Shown piece after piece: positions 24,313 through 35,645 of a DNA stretch of 64,000 bases. The notes under the pieces are model-generated. The model did not search any database. It saw only the letters and a list, made by a program, of their open reading frames with translations, and was not told the DNA's origin. Position 1 is the first letter of the stretch; each line of letters opens with the position of its first letter. This stretch comes from Salvator merianae (taxonomy: Eukaryota; Chordata; Lepidosauria; Squamata; Teiidae). Both the position numbers and the translations under genes were made by a program. The DNA lies in contig QVOM02000073.1 of assembly GCA_003586115.2 (NCBI GenBank), positions 35,406,305-35,470,304 of the forward strand, in the 5' to 3' direction.

Positions 24313-24357
24313 CTAGAGCACTTCTGGGTGCAGTTTTCACACCCAGAAGCACTCTAG
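24313..24357. repeat. 18-bp inverted repeat (hairpin)
   Basis: CTAGAGCACTTCTGGGTG is followed after 9 bases by CACCCAGAAGCACTCTAG, pairing at 16 of 18 positions. It may be a remnant of a palindromic DNA element; the flanks gave no clear termini. Confidence 0.6.
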
Positions 24358-26246
24358 CCGAAGGTCCTTGTGGTCAGTGTATTCCCTGAAACCAGCTGGC
24401 ACAGTTCATAGGACCATGCAGAAGCTGCCAAAATGTCCCAAGCTAGGACTAACTGTAAATCCCAAGTTAAGGCTATCAAAATAAAGATTTGGCTGATAGC
24501 TACAGAATTCTCTGAATGAGACTTCCAAATGCTTTTAGACCTATGGATGAGATCTTCTTCAATAGCCAGTCATAAGTACAGAAATCTTTTGATTGCCAAA
24601 TAATCTTTGTATGTATTTAGATAAAATAACTAGTGTTCAACCAGAGAAAAGGTATGAAAAAACAACTCTATAAGAGGCTGCTCACAGCAACTGTGTAGAA
24701 AAGCATCCTTTATTACTTAAAACAGAGTAACAGCCAAAACTGGTAAAGAGGCAATGATGTAAAATAAAAGTTGTCAGGAAGAGGCCTACAGTCCAGAAAT
24801 GCCTGCATCCTCAAGAAGATTTTGAAACACTGGGAGGGAAGATGGCAGAGAAACAACATTTGGGTTCTAACGAATGGCCATGAGGTTGTATGCAAACTTC
24901 AACTCACCTCTTTTATTTATTTTCAGGAGGAATCTCACTATGATAGCCAGAAGATCTCACTCCCAACTCCTAGAAGTACTGCTGAGGTTGTTCTCTACAT
25001 TTGCACAGAGCAAGATTCATTTGACTCTAAAAGCTGGTTTAGCAGAACGTTCCCAAGCATAAATAATACTTTGTGAAGCTACTCAATCAGACCTTAGTGG
25101 AAATCAGGCTGTAATCAGCAGAACAGCTGTGCATCTTTTGCATATTGTCTGGCACTTTCTCTCCTTCCTCCCTGCAAGGACCCAGATACGCATGCTCCAA
25201 AAATTCTCCCACGGTTGCAAATAAACATCCTGGAATATTCAGAGATCCAGATGCGTTGAGAAGGAACAAGGCAGAATGGGGCAGTCTGGGGAGAACAAGG
25301 ATAGCAGGTGGTATGTCAACAAGAGAGGGAAATGATGGTGATACCCAAGACATGTGGAGAGTCAAATTCACTTTATGCTGATAACTGCAAGAGTAAAAAC
25401 AGGCCAACTGGTATCCTATATACAGTAGAAGTAGTGTTGACATGCATGATCTGCTCTGAAAAGAGATGTCTCGGAAACGTTACTCAAAACCACTTCTTCC
25501 ATATATGAAAATGTTATGCCTCTATTCACCCTCAAAGATGCATTATGGGTACAGTGGGATTTAGGCCTCACCAAGAGGGGCTTCCAGTCAACTCAGAACT
25601 GAGCTTGACCTTCTTTTATTTCACATGGTGGCATTTCAAGGTTGAAACATGAAGACAAGATATTTTCTTTCTCAACTGAAATGAAACCCCCTCAGAGACC
25701 CTATTAGACAAAACTGCTCGAGCTCAAATTGACCCTTTGCAATGGCTTAGGCAGCCTTTTATCCTGGAGTTCATGCTGCTTTCAAACCACTACCAAATTT
25801 CATGCACAGGTCAACAGAGGAAGCGTGGTGCTTCGGGGAAAGTTCCCACTAGGCTACAGACCTACTGCTGATCTGCACATTTCTGAGCTAACTAGGGCTT
25901 TACATCATGACTGTCCTCCCCTCAGCTCTAGACTGTTATATATCTGTTTCCACAACACTTAGAAAAATAGCTTTCTGGGCTCAGTAAAATCACTGTTTTT
26001 TTTCACCCCTCAAATGAGACTTTAAAATAACACATAGCACTTTCAAAATAAACTGATTTACTTCTGAAATCAATACTGTGCATATGAAAATGCTGCAGTT
26101 CACTCATACAGATCCCTTGAACCCACCAAACAGTTCTACTTAAAGCCTGTTCTTCCAGGAAAGGAAAAAGACAAGACAAGGACACATTCAAAAATACCTT
26201 TTGTAAAATTTAAGAATTATAAATGACAATATGGCTGCTATTCTTT

Positions 26247-26280
26247 ACACACACACACACAGACAGACAGGGAGGGGGGG
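26247..26280. repeat. (AC)n(AGAC)n microsatellite and G-run
   Basis: ACACACACACACAC, then AGACAGACAG, then a G-rich run. Confidence 0.8.
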
Positions 26281-26310
26281 ACTTTATTCTTTAGAATAGA
26301 AACCTAGATC

Positions 26311-26640
26311 CTTATTGTAGCTACCAGCTGGAGCAGTTCTATCTGCTCAGTAATCAGGTGTATCCACACTGCTCTGCTGCCACAGCCACCCTGAAGTGGG
26401 GTAACCCCTCCCCAGAGCGATCCAGCTGTGGACTGCTGAAAACCAGTACAGCCTCCCCAGAAATGACTTAGTTTGCTGTTGGGGAGGTGGTTTAGCACTA
26501 CCTTCTGGGTAGGGCATGGTGAATGGGCATGGCTGTGCGACTGCAGCTGCACAGTCATATGCAGCTACCAGATTGCCAGGGCAATGTCCAGCCTCCCACT
26601 GGATGTTGCTTCAGATGTTGCCTTCAGTAATCAAAGGTAG
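26311..26640. mobile_element. Possible family A-related fragment
   Basis: CTGGAGCAGTTCTA is shared with the start of the 20.7 kb copy and here forms a small stem GAGCAG...CTGCTC. The interior has the same GC-rich CTGCAGC/CACAGC texture as other copies. Termini are not clear. Confidence 0.3.
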
Positions 26641-28622
26641 ACACATAGCCATTTAGGGCTAATAGCCAGTGAAAAGACGGTCTTCTATTTTTTCTTGAAG
26701 TCATCCAAGCTTCTGGCCAACACTCAGGGTAGTTAATCTCCTAGATTTACTATGCATTATGTAAAGAAATATCTCATTTTGTTTGCCCTGATTTTTCTGT
26801 GATTTATTTTCAAGTGAGAGACCTCTAGTTCTATTTTTTTGGGAAAAGAAAAATCACCCAATGAAAGTGAATTCCACTACAATCAGACAGACAAAAAGAA
26901 GTATTTATCCATAGCATACGTATTGAAATTGTGGAATTTCCTACAGGGGGATAACTAGCCTAAAAGCAACCGTTCCAAACAATTTATCAAAACGACTCCA
27001 CCACCCCCAGGGTCTCATCAGACTCTCATGCACACCCTTTAGTTGATTGCAATACACTTAAACTAATTTTATATTGCTGTTCATCAGTATTGTACTTTAT
27101 TCTGTAACATATCTTATCTATATTATTGTTATATATCATTCAAGATCATATAACTTCTACTTACTTTACTCTTGTAATGAGTATTCAGCTCATTGCCTCA
27201 TACTCCCCTCTGAAGTGCTTTCATGCCCTTATTTTAAGAATCACTGGTATAAAGAGGCACACCCACTAAGGGCGTCTAAAACGCAATCTTGGCAGCGGGA
27301 GGATCTGGTCATACCACAGAGAGGAGGAGGCACGCTATTTACACAGTAGTGTTTCCTGGCCAGAAATGGTGAGAAAGATAATCTCACCCTTCCCAGCTGC
27401 AAGGTTTCTGATCTTACTAGTTATCTGGTAGACCAGAAATGGCTACAGAAGTTGGCCATTTTAAATCCAACAGGGCAAAAAACAGCCCCCAGGTAATTCA
27501 CCTCTGCGGTCACTCTATAAGTTCCAGAGGAGAAGAAAGAAGGTGTGATCCATTCTCAGAGTAATTTATCACACTCTGCACTTAGGGTTGCTCAGAAGGT
27601 GGATTTCAGGCCCTTGGGCAGCCAGTAGGCTGGACACGAGTAGAAACACGTGCCCAACAGGTCCCAGGAGTGCTCTAGGAGCACCTGAAATCTATTGTGC
27701 GTATGCAGCCACAGTTTTCGGAAGTAGTCCAGCATCTGAGCCCACTCTCTTTATTACTCCTTCATATTCAGTTCCTCATTCATCATTCTAGACCTTTTAC
27801 TCAAAAGTTTGCTCAGTTCAGTTCAGCGAGGCTGACTTCCATGGAGGTGTTGTGCTTTCTTACCAACCGGTAGCAATGCCTACAGTTGTCCTTGCTTGCT
27901 CATCCAGTTAGTGGTATGTGAACCAGTTCATGATGCCGAGCTGGTTCAGCTCCTTGCATCAGTGGTGCCTTTCCCCAGCACCATCAGGAATCCCACTACA
28001 GGTGCTTTGTTGTCATCATTAGTTTCACTTTCCCTGCACTTCCTGAAACAAACAAAAGTCATAGTAAGCACTTTTAATTTTGGTGGGGGGAGGGAACCTT
28101 GGCACACCCACAAGAGGTCCCAACAGGATCGTGATCCATTGTTGCTGACAGTTTTTGAGGCTGTTTGCATTCAACATATTTCCAGTTTCATCTTATGTCA
28201 CCATTGTCAGGATAAATACCCATGATGCACACTCCCACCATGAACAAACAGAAAATCATGCAGATACTGCAGCTCAAATGCAACAACTTTGCCTCTCAGT
28301 CCGATCTCTTAGCAATTCCACTATCATTCAGAAGAGGCCAGGATTGCACTAGAAGTTGTGTCAGCACACACAAAACGCAGCTTCCAAGCATTGCTGTTCT
28401 ACAGCTCCATTTGTTACTTACCACTAACCAGGCTGGCTGGAGCTGCAGTTCAGCAATAACTGAAGGACTACAGGATGGATACTCCCATCCTTTATTGCAT
28501 TTACTAGTTACAAGCTTTAAACTGCATTGACCAACTAGTAAAGTTCTAGAATCTAGACATTATCCAGGAGTGTCTGTTATAAAGATCCTTAGAACAAATG
28601 TAGCAGAGTGGCTGTTCATTGG
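26641..28622. other. Unannotated intronic DNA
   Basis: No gene or repeat family recognised. An interval with short GC-richer patches at 27.3-27.8 kb. Confidence 0.5.
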
Positions 28623-28760
28623 AGATACATCCAGATGTTACTTGCTTATTATTATTTCAGAATAAAGTGTGGATATTCCAGAATAAACCACTACCCAGGA
28701 GTGCTTTATTCCAGAATATTCAAAAACAGCAGAATAAGTAAGTGATGCCTGGATGCAGCC
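28623..28760. mobile_element. Palindromic MITE, family B, full-length copy
   Basis: The right end reads AATAAGTAAGTGATGCCTGG then ATGCAGCC. The left end is its diverged inverse (ACATCCAGATGTTACTTGCT then TATT). Inner arms include GGATATTCCAGAATAAA and TTTATTCCAGAATATTC. The length is about 138 bp with no coding. It abuts a MIR-like SINE at 28771. Confidence 0.65.
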
Positions 28761-28770
28761 TTAGCCATTA

Positions 28771-28893
28771 GGTGAACTCACTATGTGATTTTTGAACAGT
28801 CAGTGCCTTTCAGTCTTATTTACTTTACAGGATTGTTATGAAGTTCTCCTGTAGAGAAAAAGTGGAATAGAAGTATATTAATAAATAAAATAA
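28771..28893 (+). repeat. MIR-like SINE fragment
   Basis: ACTATGTGATTTTTGAACAG, TCAGTGCC, then TTACAGGATTGTTATGAAG and a GTGGAATAGAAGTATATTAA tail match the MIR-like copy at 2131-2345 in opposite orientation. Diverged. Confidence 0.55.
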
Positions 28894-29189
28894 CTTTTAG
28901 CTAAAACCCTTATGTTATACTGTTATCTTAAGCCCTCCAACTACCCATGCTTAGGCTGCATCCCCACAAAGCCCTTTACAAGGCTGCATGGGGCTGATCA
29001 ACCTAGGAATGGGCACAGAGGTGGGATGATTTTGGTCAAATGACCAAGGCCTCGTCCTGCTCCTTCACAGCTTCCAAGTGTTGGTAAGAGCAGAATGTCA
29101 CTCACACAGATGAATTTCCTGGCCACACATGTCAACTAAGGACTGGAAGTCCAACTGGATTTTTGGATGAAGCATCGGCATGGGGGCAG

Positions 29190-29850
29190 GGTGTGTGTCA
29201 TGCCCTGCCCTGCACCCATGGCAATGGATGCCTTGGACTCCTCAGATGAGGACAGGGCACTAACACACAGTGACCCTTCAGGGCCGGAAGACACTGACCC
29301 AAGTGGTACAGACTGTCCAGGAAGTGGGCCTTCCCTTAGCCCACAGATGGAGAGACCTCTCCCTAGCCAGCAGAGGCAGGAAAAGGCTAATACGCTTAGG
29401 GCTTTAAGGCTACAGCAAAAGAGGAGAGAACACTGCCCATGCCCTTCCCACCTGTTGGACTCTGAGTCTGAGCCCGAAGGATAAAAGGCCAGGAAACACA
29501 GGCATCAGGTGTTGCTGGCAATCTGTCCTTCAAGCACCTTTCCTGCTCCTGGGTGCTGCATTCAGACTGATCCACCTTGGCTCTTGACCCAGTTCCTGCC
29601 TGCTCCTCTGGTAGTAATTCAGCTGTCTTATGCAAGCTTTATTGCGGCAAGTAGTAAAGACCAGCTGCCGTTTGTAGCCTATTGTCGGCTGAGTCTTTGG
29701 GGGCTGCAAATCCTCCCTGCTCGGGATGACAGGACAGGGTAGCATCCAAATGCCTTCCCATGCCAACTCCTCCAAAGGAGGCAATCTTGGATAGTTACTC
29801 CTAGTTTACCAAGGTTGACCCTTTTGAAAAAAGGGGTAGGAGGGGTGTGG
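29190..29850 (+). mobile_element. LTR-like segment (possible solo LTR)
   Basis: A GC-rich segment starting near TGTGTGTCATGCCC includes a TATA box (ATAAAAGG at 29481-29488). Downstream is a leader-like region rich in CCTGCTCC/GACTGATCC. The whole pattern matches a repeated reptile element that I remember as a retrotransposon LTR. A 100-codon acidic open frame (29167-29484, with DSSDEDRA and LLDSESEPEG) ends immediately before the TATA box and is probably not a gene. No gag or pol sequence flanks it, so it would be a solo LTR. Exact ends are not established. Confidence 0.4.
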
Positions 29851-30945
29851 GACCTTGAGAATGACCCATTCCCCAATTGGACAGAGGTCGTCCATTCTGC
29901 ATTGTGTAGGTAGTGCCTAAGCTTTCAAATTATATTCATATGTTTATTATTCTATTAAATGAAATTCATGGACATCCACTTTCCATTTTATGCAGAAACA
30001 CTCAGTAACTATCAGCCCCTTCCTAATTAAAAGTTCTAAACACTTTCATCCTGCTCTATGCATGTCTGTTTGGATATAACGTCCACTCTGATCAGTGGGC
30101 CAGGCATCCAAACAGTACTTAGAGGGTAGCATCCTTATTCTTCGGATAAGCATAGTTGTTTTGTAGGTTGGCATGTTGACAGAAAAACAAGTCGAAATCT
30201 GTCTCCTGTCTCTACGCAGATATAATTCTACAAAACATGTGGACTGCAGCATGACCAGAGAGGCCTTTCATTCAACAGGCTGGTTCTCTTTCAGGAAATG
30301 TACTTGGGTAAGGTATGCTCCACCTCAGGTTGTGTGGGTGGATTTTATTGTTTAGAGGTGGTGGTAAAAATTATGAGGAAACTAGCATGTTAGTGAGAAG
30401 ACTAGCCCAGAAGCATTCACTCCTGACAACTCCCTTCAGTTTCAGCCAGTATAGCAATATAATCTATATTCTATATTAATTCTATACTATATTCAACTAT
30501 AATCAAAGTATTAAAATTCTGGAATACACCAGACTTGTGAAGGCTTTACTATGGATTTCCAGTGACAGAAACAGGAATGGACAAAAAGCAGCCAAGTCAC
30601 ATAATTTCTCTTTCTGAAAACTAGAGCACTTTACAGGAACTGCCTGAACATTTTCTTAGGGCCATGCATCTTAGCAGTTGCTGACTTAACAACGCACTAG
30701 ATGGGGGGAAAAGAATGTCCCTTCTATCTTCCAATACTTGCAGACTTATAATTCTGGGCAAGGATATGCAGAATAAAGGACATCAGTGATTCTAATTTTG
30801 AAGTTGTGTACATATCAGGATTCTAGCTATACAATAATTATAGTAGGCTGCACTGAAAATATTTCAGACTGGTTATGCAATGGATGTAAAACCAAACAGT
30901 GGCACAACGTAGACCTCAGATACTCTGTGTGTGTGTCTCCCTGTT

Positions 30946-31045
30946 TAGCTGAGGATTAGAACCCAGGCGAGCTGCTGCTGTTCCATATCAACACTGAGCT
31001 AGGTGGACCAACTGGGTAACTCAGCATAAGGTAGTTTCTCAATTC
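30946..31045 (+). repeat. SINE 3'-end fragment (Sauria-SINE-like)
   Basis: ACTGAGCTAGGTGGACCAAC then TAACTCAGCATAAGGTAGTTTC resembles the common squamate SINE tail 'gctagatggaccaatggtctgactcagtataaggcagcttc'. The tRNA-like head is absent. Confidence 0.5.
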
Positions 31046-31107
31046 CTAGATCTCTGGATGAGTCACCGAATTCTCCTTTAATTACCAAATTTTGGATGGA
31101 ATTCTGA

Positions 31108-31153
31108 ATGGAAGGAAGGAAGGGAGGGAGGGAGGGAGGGGGAAAGAAAGAAG
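31108..31153. repeat. (GGAA)n(GGGA)n microsatellite
   Basis: GGAAGGAAGGAAGGGAGGGA, then several GGGA units and GAAA units. Confidence 0.85.
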
Positions 31154-33029
31154 TGTCTGCTCCTGTTTTAGTCCTATGCTGATGTCCTATGGAAGTTTTG
31201 GTCACCTTCCAGGTTTGTATGACCTGGTCAGGTCCCAGCTGTTCCAGTGCAAATTAGTTAATGGCTTGGTAAGAAAGACTTTACTGCTGTAAAAACACTT
31301 GTATTTTCTAAAACAGTGAAGCCATCTAGACAGCCAGTTGGCAAACATCTGAAGTGCTGGCAAAGGCTAGCTGTATCAATAAAAAGAAATACTCTATCTT
31401 CCTTGCTGGTCTTCATCCCTATCCCATGAGACTCGCAGAACTGTACTGTTGATAAACACTAGTCAGGGCCATTTCCTTGCCTACTGCTTTTATTTCTGTT
31501 TGAATGGGAAGGGAAAATCTTAAATTCAGACTCTTGAAAGAGGGGACTGGTGCCAGGGCACAGAGCAGTTAGGACAACCAAAGAAGGAAAGGAGCAGGAC
31601 AGAGGAGATTTTTGGACTTCCTTAGGCAAGCAGCCCATACTGTAAAAGGAAGAGGAAACAAGCCTCAACTGCTGAGCTCTAGCGGCATTAAAACGACTCT
31701 AAATTTGTGAGCAGGGAACAAGAGACTGAAAGAAACGGCAAGGGGGAATTAACCCTTTTGGACAGTTTCTGTGGCATCAGGAGGAGCCACTGGGAGGTGA
31801 AGAAGTTGCTACTCTCTATCTCTCAAGTGTTTCAACAACAACAACAATCCCAGTTTTAATTAAGCAAGAATCCCAGACAACATTCAAATGTTCTACAGCA
31901 CACTATTCCTCTTTTTAAAATCCCACTCAGCATCAGCCAACACTTGGAGTCATCTCCAATGAATAATCACACACCATTTAATCATTTGACAGATCTGGAC
32001 GGGAAATAAGGCCCAGAAGCACAGATTTTAAAAATGGGGAGTCAAGCATCCTTGCCATTGGAAGTACAAAAGGAAGTGCCATTTGCTGCACTGCAGAATC
32101 CCCAAACTACAAAAAGGTATGTTTGCAGTGCTGAGAGAAGAAAGGCAATCCCCAACTACCCTCTTAACACCGGTACAGACACTCAGTACAGTTCCAACTG
32201 CATTTACTTCTGATATAAATGATACAAGAAAACGCACAGCCCTGTCTGTTTCTCTATTACCCAACTGCAAGTTCTTAGTGATTCCCACAAAGTCAAGCTG
32301 TCACTCATGAAAGGAACAGAAAGTAATACAAGGAAGACAGTACCCTCATATGCAAATCTTTCACCTTTGGCCTGCTTTCGTTTGTCTTTCAAACTCTGAT
32401 ATGGCTTTGAGCTCTCTCCTGTTCCTACAAACTTAGGATCAACAGGTTCTGGGTGAAAGTTCAGGCGTTTTTACGTTGTTACAAACACTTCTAATATTTT
32501 ACCAGGTTGTAACAAGATTACAACTGGCCTCACGTGATTACGTTGTTCAGTGCCTGTCAGACCTTGTCCCTGCTTGCCCTCACTCTTTCACATATATGCA
32601 CCAAAGCCCTCTAGTCAAGGAAATGGAGATGGAGAGTACACTGGCAGAACTACTTTTTGAAAAGCCAGAGCACTATTACGACCTACAACAGTCAGGAGGA
32701 AAAATAAATCTACCAATATTCTGGAGGTGTTCGCTACAGCTCACCTACCAGAATATACCATGATCTACAGTACAAATAATAATAAAATTGCCATTTTATT
32801 TTCTAAGAAGCATCCCTATGCAATTATAGCAGTGTCAAGTCTGGTAAAAGAAATACTGGTGGAGATTTTCCTTGCAGCTGGGGAACTGTTTCTCCACAAC
32901 ATACAACTTGTCAGGAAAAATAACAGCAATCTTATGCCAAGCCAAAACAATCCCTTATCCTATTCAACATTACAGCACCAAAGGTGGATAGTATTCCATC
33001 CAGTATATAATTAGGCTTAGGCCATTCAT

Positions 33030-33210
33030 GGAGTGGCTGTAGCTCAGTGATAAAGCAAACTGCCTGGAAAGCAGAGGGTTGCTGGTTCAATTCCCAGTCT
33101 CTCCTCAGAAGTAAATAATGGCAAAGCACTTCTGTATCTCCACCAAGAAACTGCATAGAGGTGCCTGTGCAGTCAGCCAGGAACTGGACATGGGTATCCA
33201 ACAACAACAT
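33030..33210 (+). repeat. tRNA-derived SINE
   Basis: The head (33030-33104) keeps a tRNA plan: an A box in GTAGCTCAGTGATAAAGC, an anticodon-like hairpin CTGC-CTGGAAA-GCAG, a B box GGTTCAATTCC, and a partly pairing acceptor stem (GGAG/CTCC). A tRNA-unrelated body follows (GGCAAAGCACTTCTGTATCT, CAGTCAGCCAGGAACTGGAC), ending in an ACAACAACA tail. It is a SINE transcribed by RNA polymerase III in origin, not a functional tRNA gene. Confidence 0.75.
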
Positions 33211-33769
33211 GCACCACTCATCATGAAGTCCATTATCTCCAACTCATACTCATACCTTGTCTTATTTCCATCATGCTGAAGTTCTTCAATGGCCGATCAA
33301 GTCTATGCCACAAATTAAAAAGATTCTAGATTTCTTGTCAAACTATTGGTCAAGCTACATACAACAGAATGTAATGTAAAATGCAAAGCAACTAATGGAA
33401 TTCATTACAAAATAAAGCATATCAGAGGAGTATAATCACCAGCTTAACCAAAAGCTATAAAGTAAGCTGCAAAATAATTGTCTTCCATTATTACTAATGG
33501 AAGGCAGCGGATCTAAACTAAGGTAATGTAAAGACTTATTCAAATTGAGCTCAAGGGCTACATGGATGCATCCATGCAACTTTTTTTTTTTAACAAAAGG
33601 TACAGGAGTGGCTGAGCATTGCCCATACAGCCAAGGTTCCACAGTAGCAAGAGGAACGCTGCTGCAAGCAAAGCTCTGTTCATAAAGAGAATTCCAGCCA
33701 GAATCAAGCATGGGGACCTAGAAGGGTACTCCAATTCCAAGTTCCCAGTGGTGGTTTTGCCCTCCCTGC

Positions 33770-35185
33770 ATTTAGATGAGCTAAAAAAAATTATCACCCA
33801 GTGTTTAATGTACCTTTCCTGGGCAAGGTACTGGACAAGATCGTGGCTGTCCAACTGCAAGCATGGGACAGAAGAAGCTGATTATCTAGACCCATTTCAA
33901 GCCAGGTTATGGCACTGAAATTGCCTTGGTCACCTGGCCAAGAGAAAGACAGGGGTCGTGTGACTCTGTTGGTTCTCCTGGGTCTCTCAGCAGTTTTTGA
34001 TACCATTGACCACAGAATCCTTCTGGAAAGACTATCGACTTTGGGAGCAGGAGGCACCACACTGGGATGGTTCCATTCCTAACTCCAAGGACAATGCCAG
34101 AGGGTGGTTGTGGGAGATTTCTGTTCAATACCCTGGGAACTTACTTGTGGGCTTCCCCAGGGATCTTATCTCTCATGCTTTTTAACATCTATATGAAACC
34201 ACTGGGAGAGGTTTTGGGATAGGATGCCATCAATACACAGATGACACCTAGCTTTATCTTTCCAGGTCATCTGAATCATAAGAGTTTGAAGTGCTTGACA
34301 GGTACTTGAAGCTGGTAATAGGTTGGATGGGGGGCAATAGATTGAAACTGAATCAAGACAAGACGGAGATGCTGTACGTTGTACTGTCTCATGTCTATGA
34401 ATAAGGGAGGCATCCTGCTCTTGCTGGGGTATCTTTGCCCTGGAAGGGACAGGTACATAATTTGGGGGTGCTCTTGGCCTCTGAACTGACATTTGAGGCT
34501 CAGATGGTTGGTTCGCCAGCTATAGTCCTTTCTGTACAGAGATCGTCTGGCCACAGTAATCCATGCTCTGGTAACTTCCAGGTTGGACCATTGTAATGTG
34601 TTCCATGTGAGACTGCCCTCGAAGACAGTTTGAAAGCTACAGCTGCTGCAGAATGCAGCAGCTAGACTCTTAACTGGCACTGTTTCCTAGACTCAAATCA
34701 AGCCAGTCCTAAAAGAACTGTATTGTCTGCTACTGAGCTCAGTTTGTTCATTAGCTTATAAGACTCTAAACAGCTTGGGTCTCAAATATCTAAAGGAATG
34801 TCTTCTTCCTTATAGACCTGCCTGTACCCTAACTCTGCTGGTGAGGCCCTCTTGGCAATGCTGCCCCCTTCAGGAGTTAAGGGAGTGGGGAGACATGGGA
34901 AGGCATTCTTGGTGATAGCCCCCAGCCTGTGGAACAACCTTCAGCCTTCCCTCTGAGTTGCACCAAGTACCCTCGTTGTGTGTATTTAGATGTCTAGTGA
35001 AGACATCTAGTGAAGGGGAACAGCATTCCCTTCCCAAGCAGGCATCATTACTGTTTTAGATAATATATTTTATGTTTTTATAGTGATTTATTCTGACACA
35101 GCCTAAGACCTTTGGGTATAGGACAGGATAAATTAATATTATAACCCACTCTGGACCCGTAGGGCATAGGGTGGGATAGAAATAA
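33770..35185 (+). mobile_element. L2-like LINE with dead reverse transcriptase
   Basis: Frame-hopping translation recovers the reverse transcriptase motifs in order: KNYHPVFNVPFLGKVLDKIV (about 33786-33850), DYLDPFQA, LLVLLGLSAVFDTIDHRILL, WELTCGLPQGS, LFNIYMKPLGE, and the catalytic CHQYTDDT immediately followed by TAG (about 34225-34252). The C-terminal region (NNLQP-type) and the 3' tail GACCTTTGGGTATAGGACAG, then GGGTGGGATAGAAATAAAC, are also present. Several stops and frameshifts show it is inactive. A short duplication of TAGTGAAGACATC lies at about 34990-35020. It may extend left to about 33600. Confidence 0.8.
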
Positions 35186-35482
35186 ACAAACAAGCAAACT
35201 GACAGATATTCTTTTCTGGGTCTGCTTCTGCGACTTTTTACAGCATCCAACTGAGAAATAGGAAATGGAAATAGCAAAAATGTAAGACCTTCACTTTATG
35301 CACATAGAAGCAACTGTGGCAATGGCAAAACTCCTCTTGAGGAGGTGGTTGAAGACCACTTGGATATATATCATATACACATAACAAAAGCTAACAGAAA
35401 CAAAGAACTGGAAGAGACCTTATAAAATCCAAAGATAAATTACCTTTAATATGTGCTTGCCCAACCTCTGCTTAAAGATACA

Positions 35483-35645
35483 CAGTGATCCCTCACTATT
35501 TATAAAGTTTCATATTCCTGCTTTAGCATATTCATGACTGAGGGCTTGTGACTCTTCTCTACTATTCATGAATATGCCAAAACTTGCATATTCAGTATTT
35601 GTTGTTTTTTTGGCAGTACAGGTTCAAGCAATGTGAGGGTCACCT
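35483..35645. mobile_element. Tigger/mariner-like MITE fragment
   Basis: The left end CAGTGATCCCTCACTATTTA resembles the pogo/Tigger-type terminus 'CAGTGATCCCTCGCTAT'. The right end has GTGAGGGTCACC, its rough inverse. ATTCATGAATAT-type short palindromes lie inside. The ends are approximate. Confidence 0.45.

Larger units (their letters stand above)
23116..26310. other. Unannotated intronic DNA
   Basis: AT-rich to 24 kb, more mixed beyond. It contains the 24313-24357 inverted repeat and an AC/AGAC microsatellite at 26247. No gene recognised. Confidence 0.5.
29851..33029. other. Mostly unannotated intronic DNA
   Basis: No gene recognised. It contains a SINE 3' end near 30.95-31.05 kb and a GGAA/GGGA repeat at 31.11 kb. 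Confidence 0.5.

Noticed and set aside
28954..29180. Possible further family B element (GGCTGCATCCCCACAAAGCC start)
   Set aside because: No convincing inverse terminus. The end near GGATGAAGCAT is too weak.
33030..33104. tRNA gene
   Set aside because: The A and B boxes and a rough cloverleaf are present, but the acceptor stem pairs imperfectly and a SINE body with an ACAACA tail follows directly. It is the head of a SINE.
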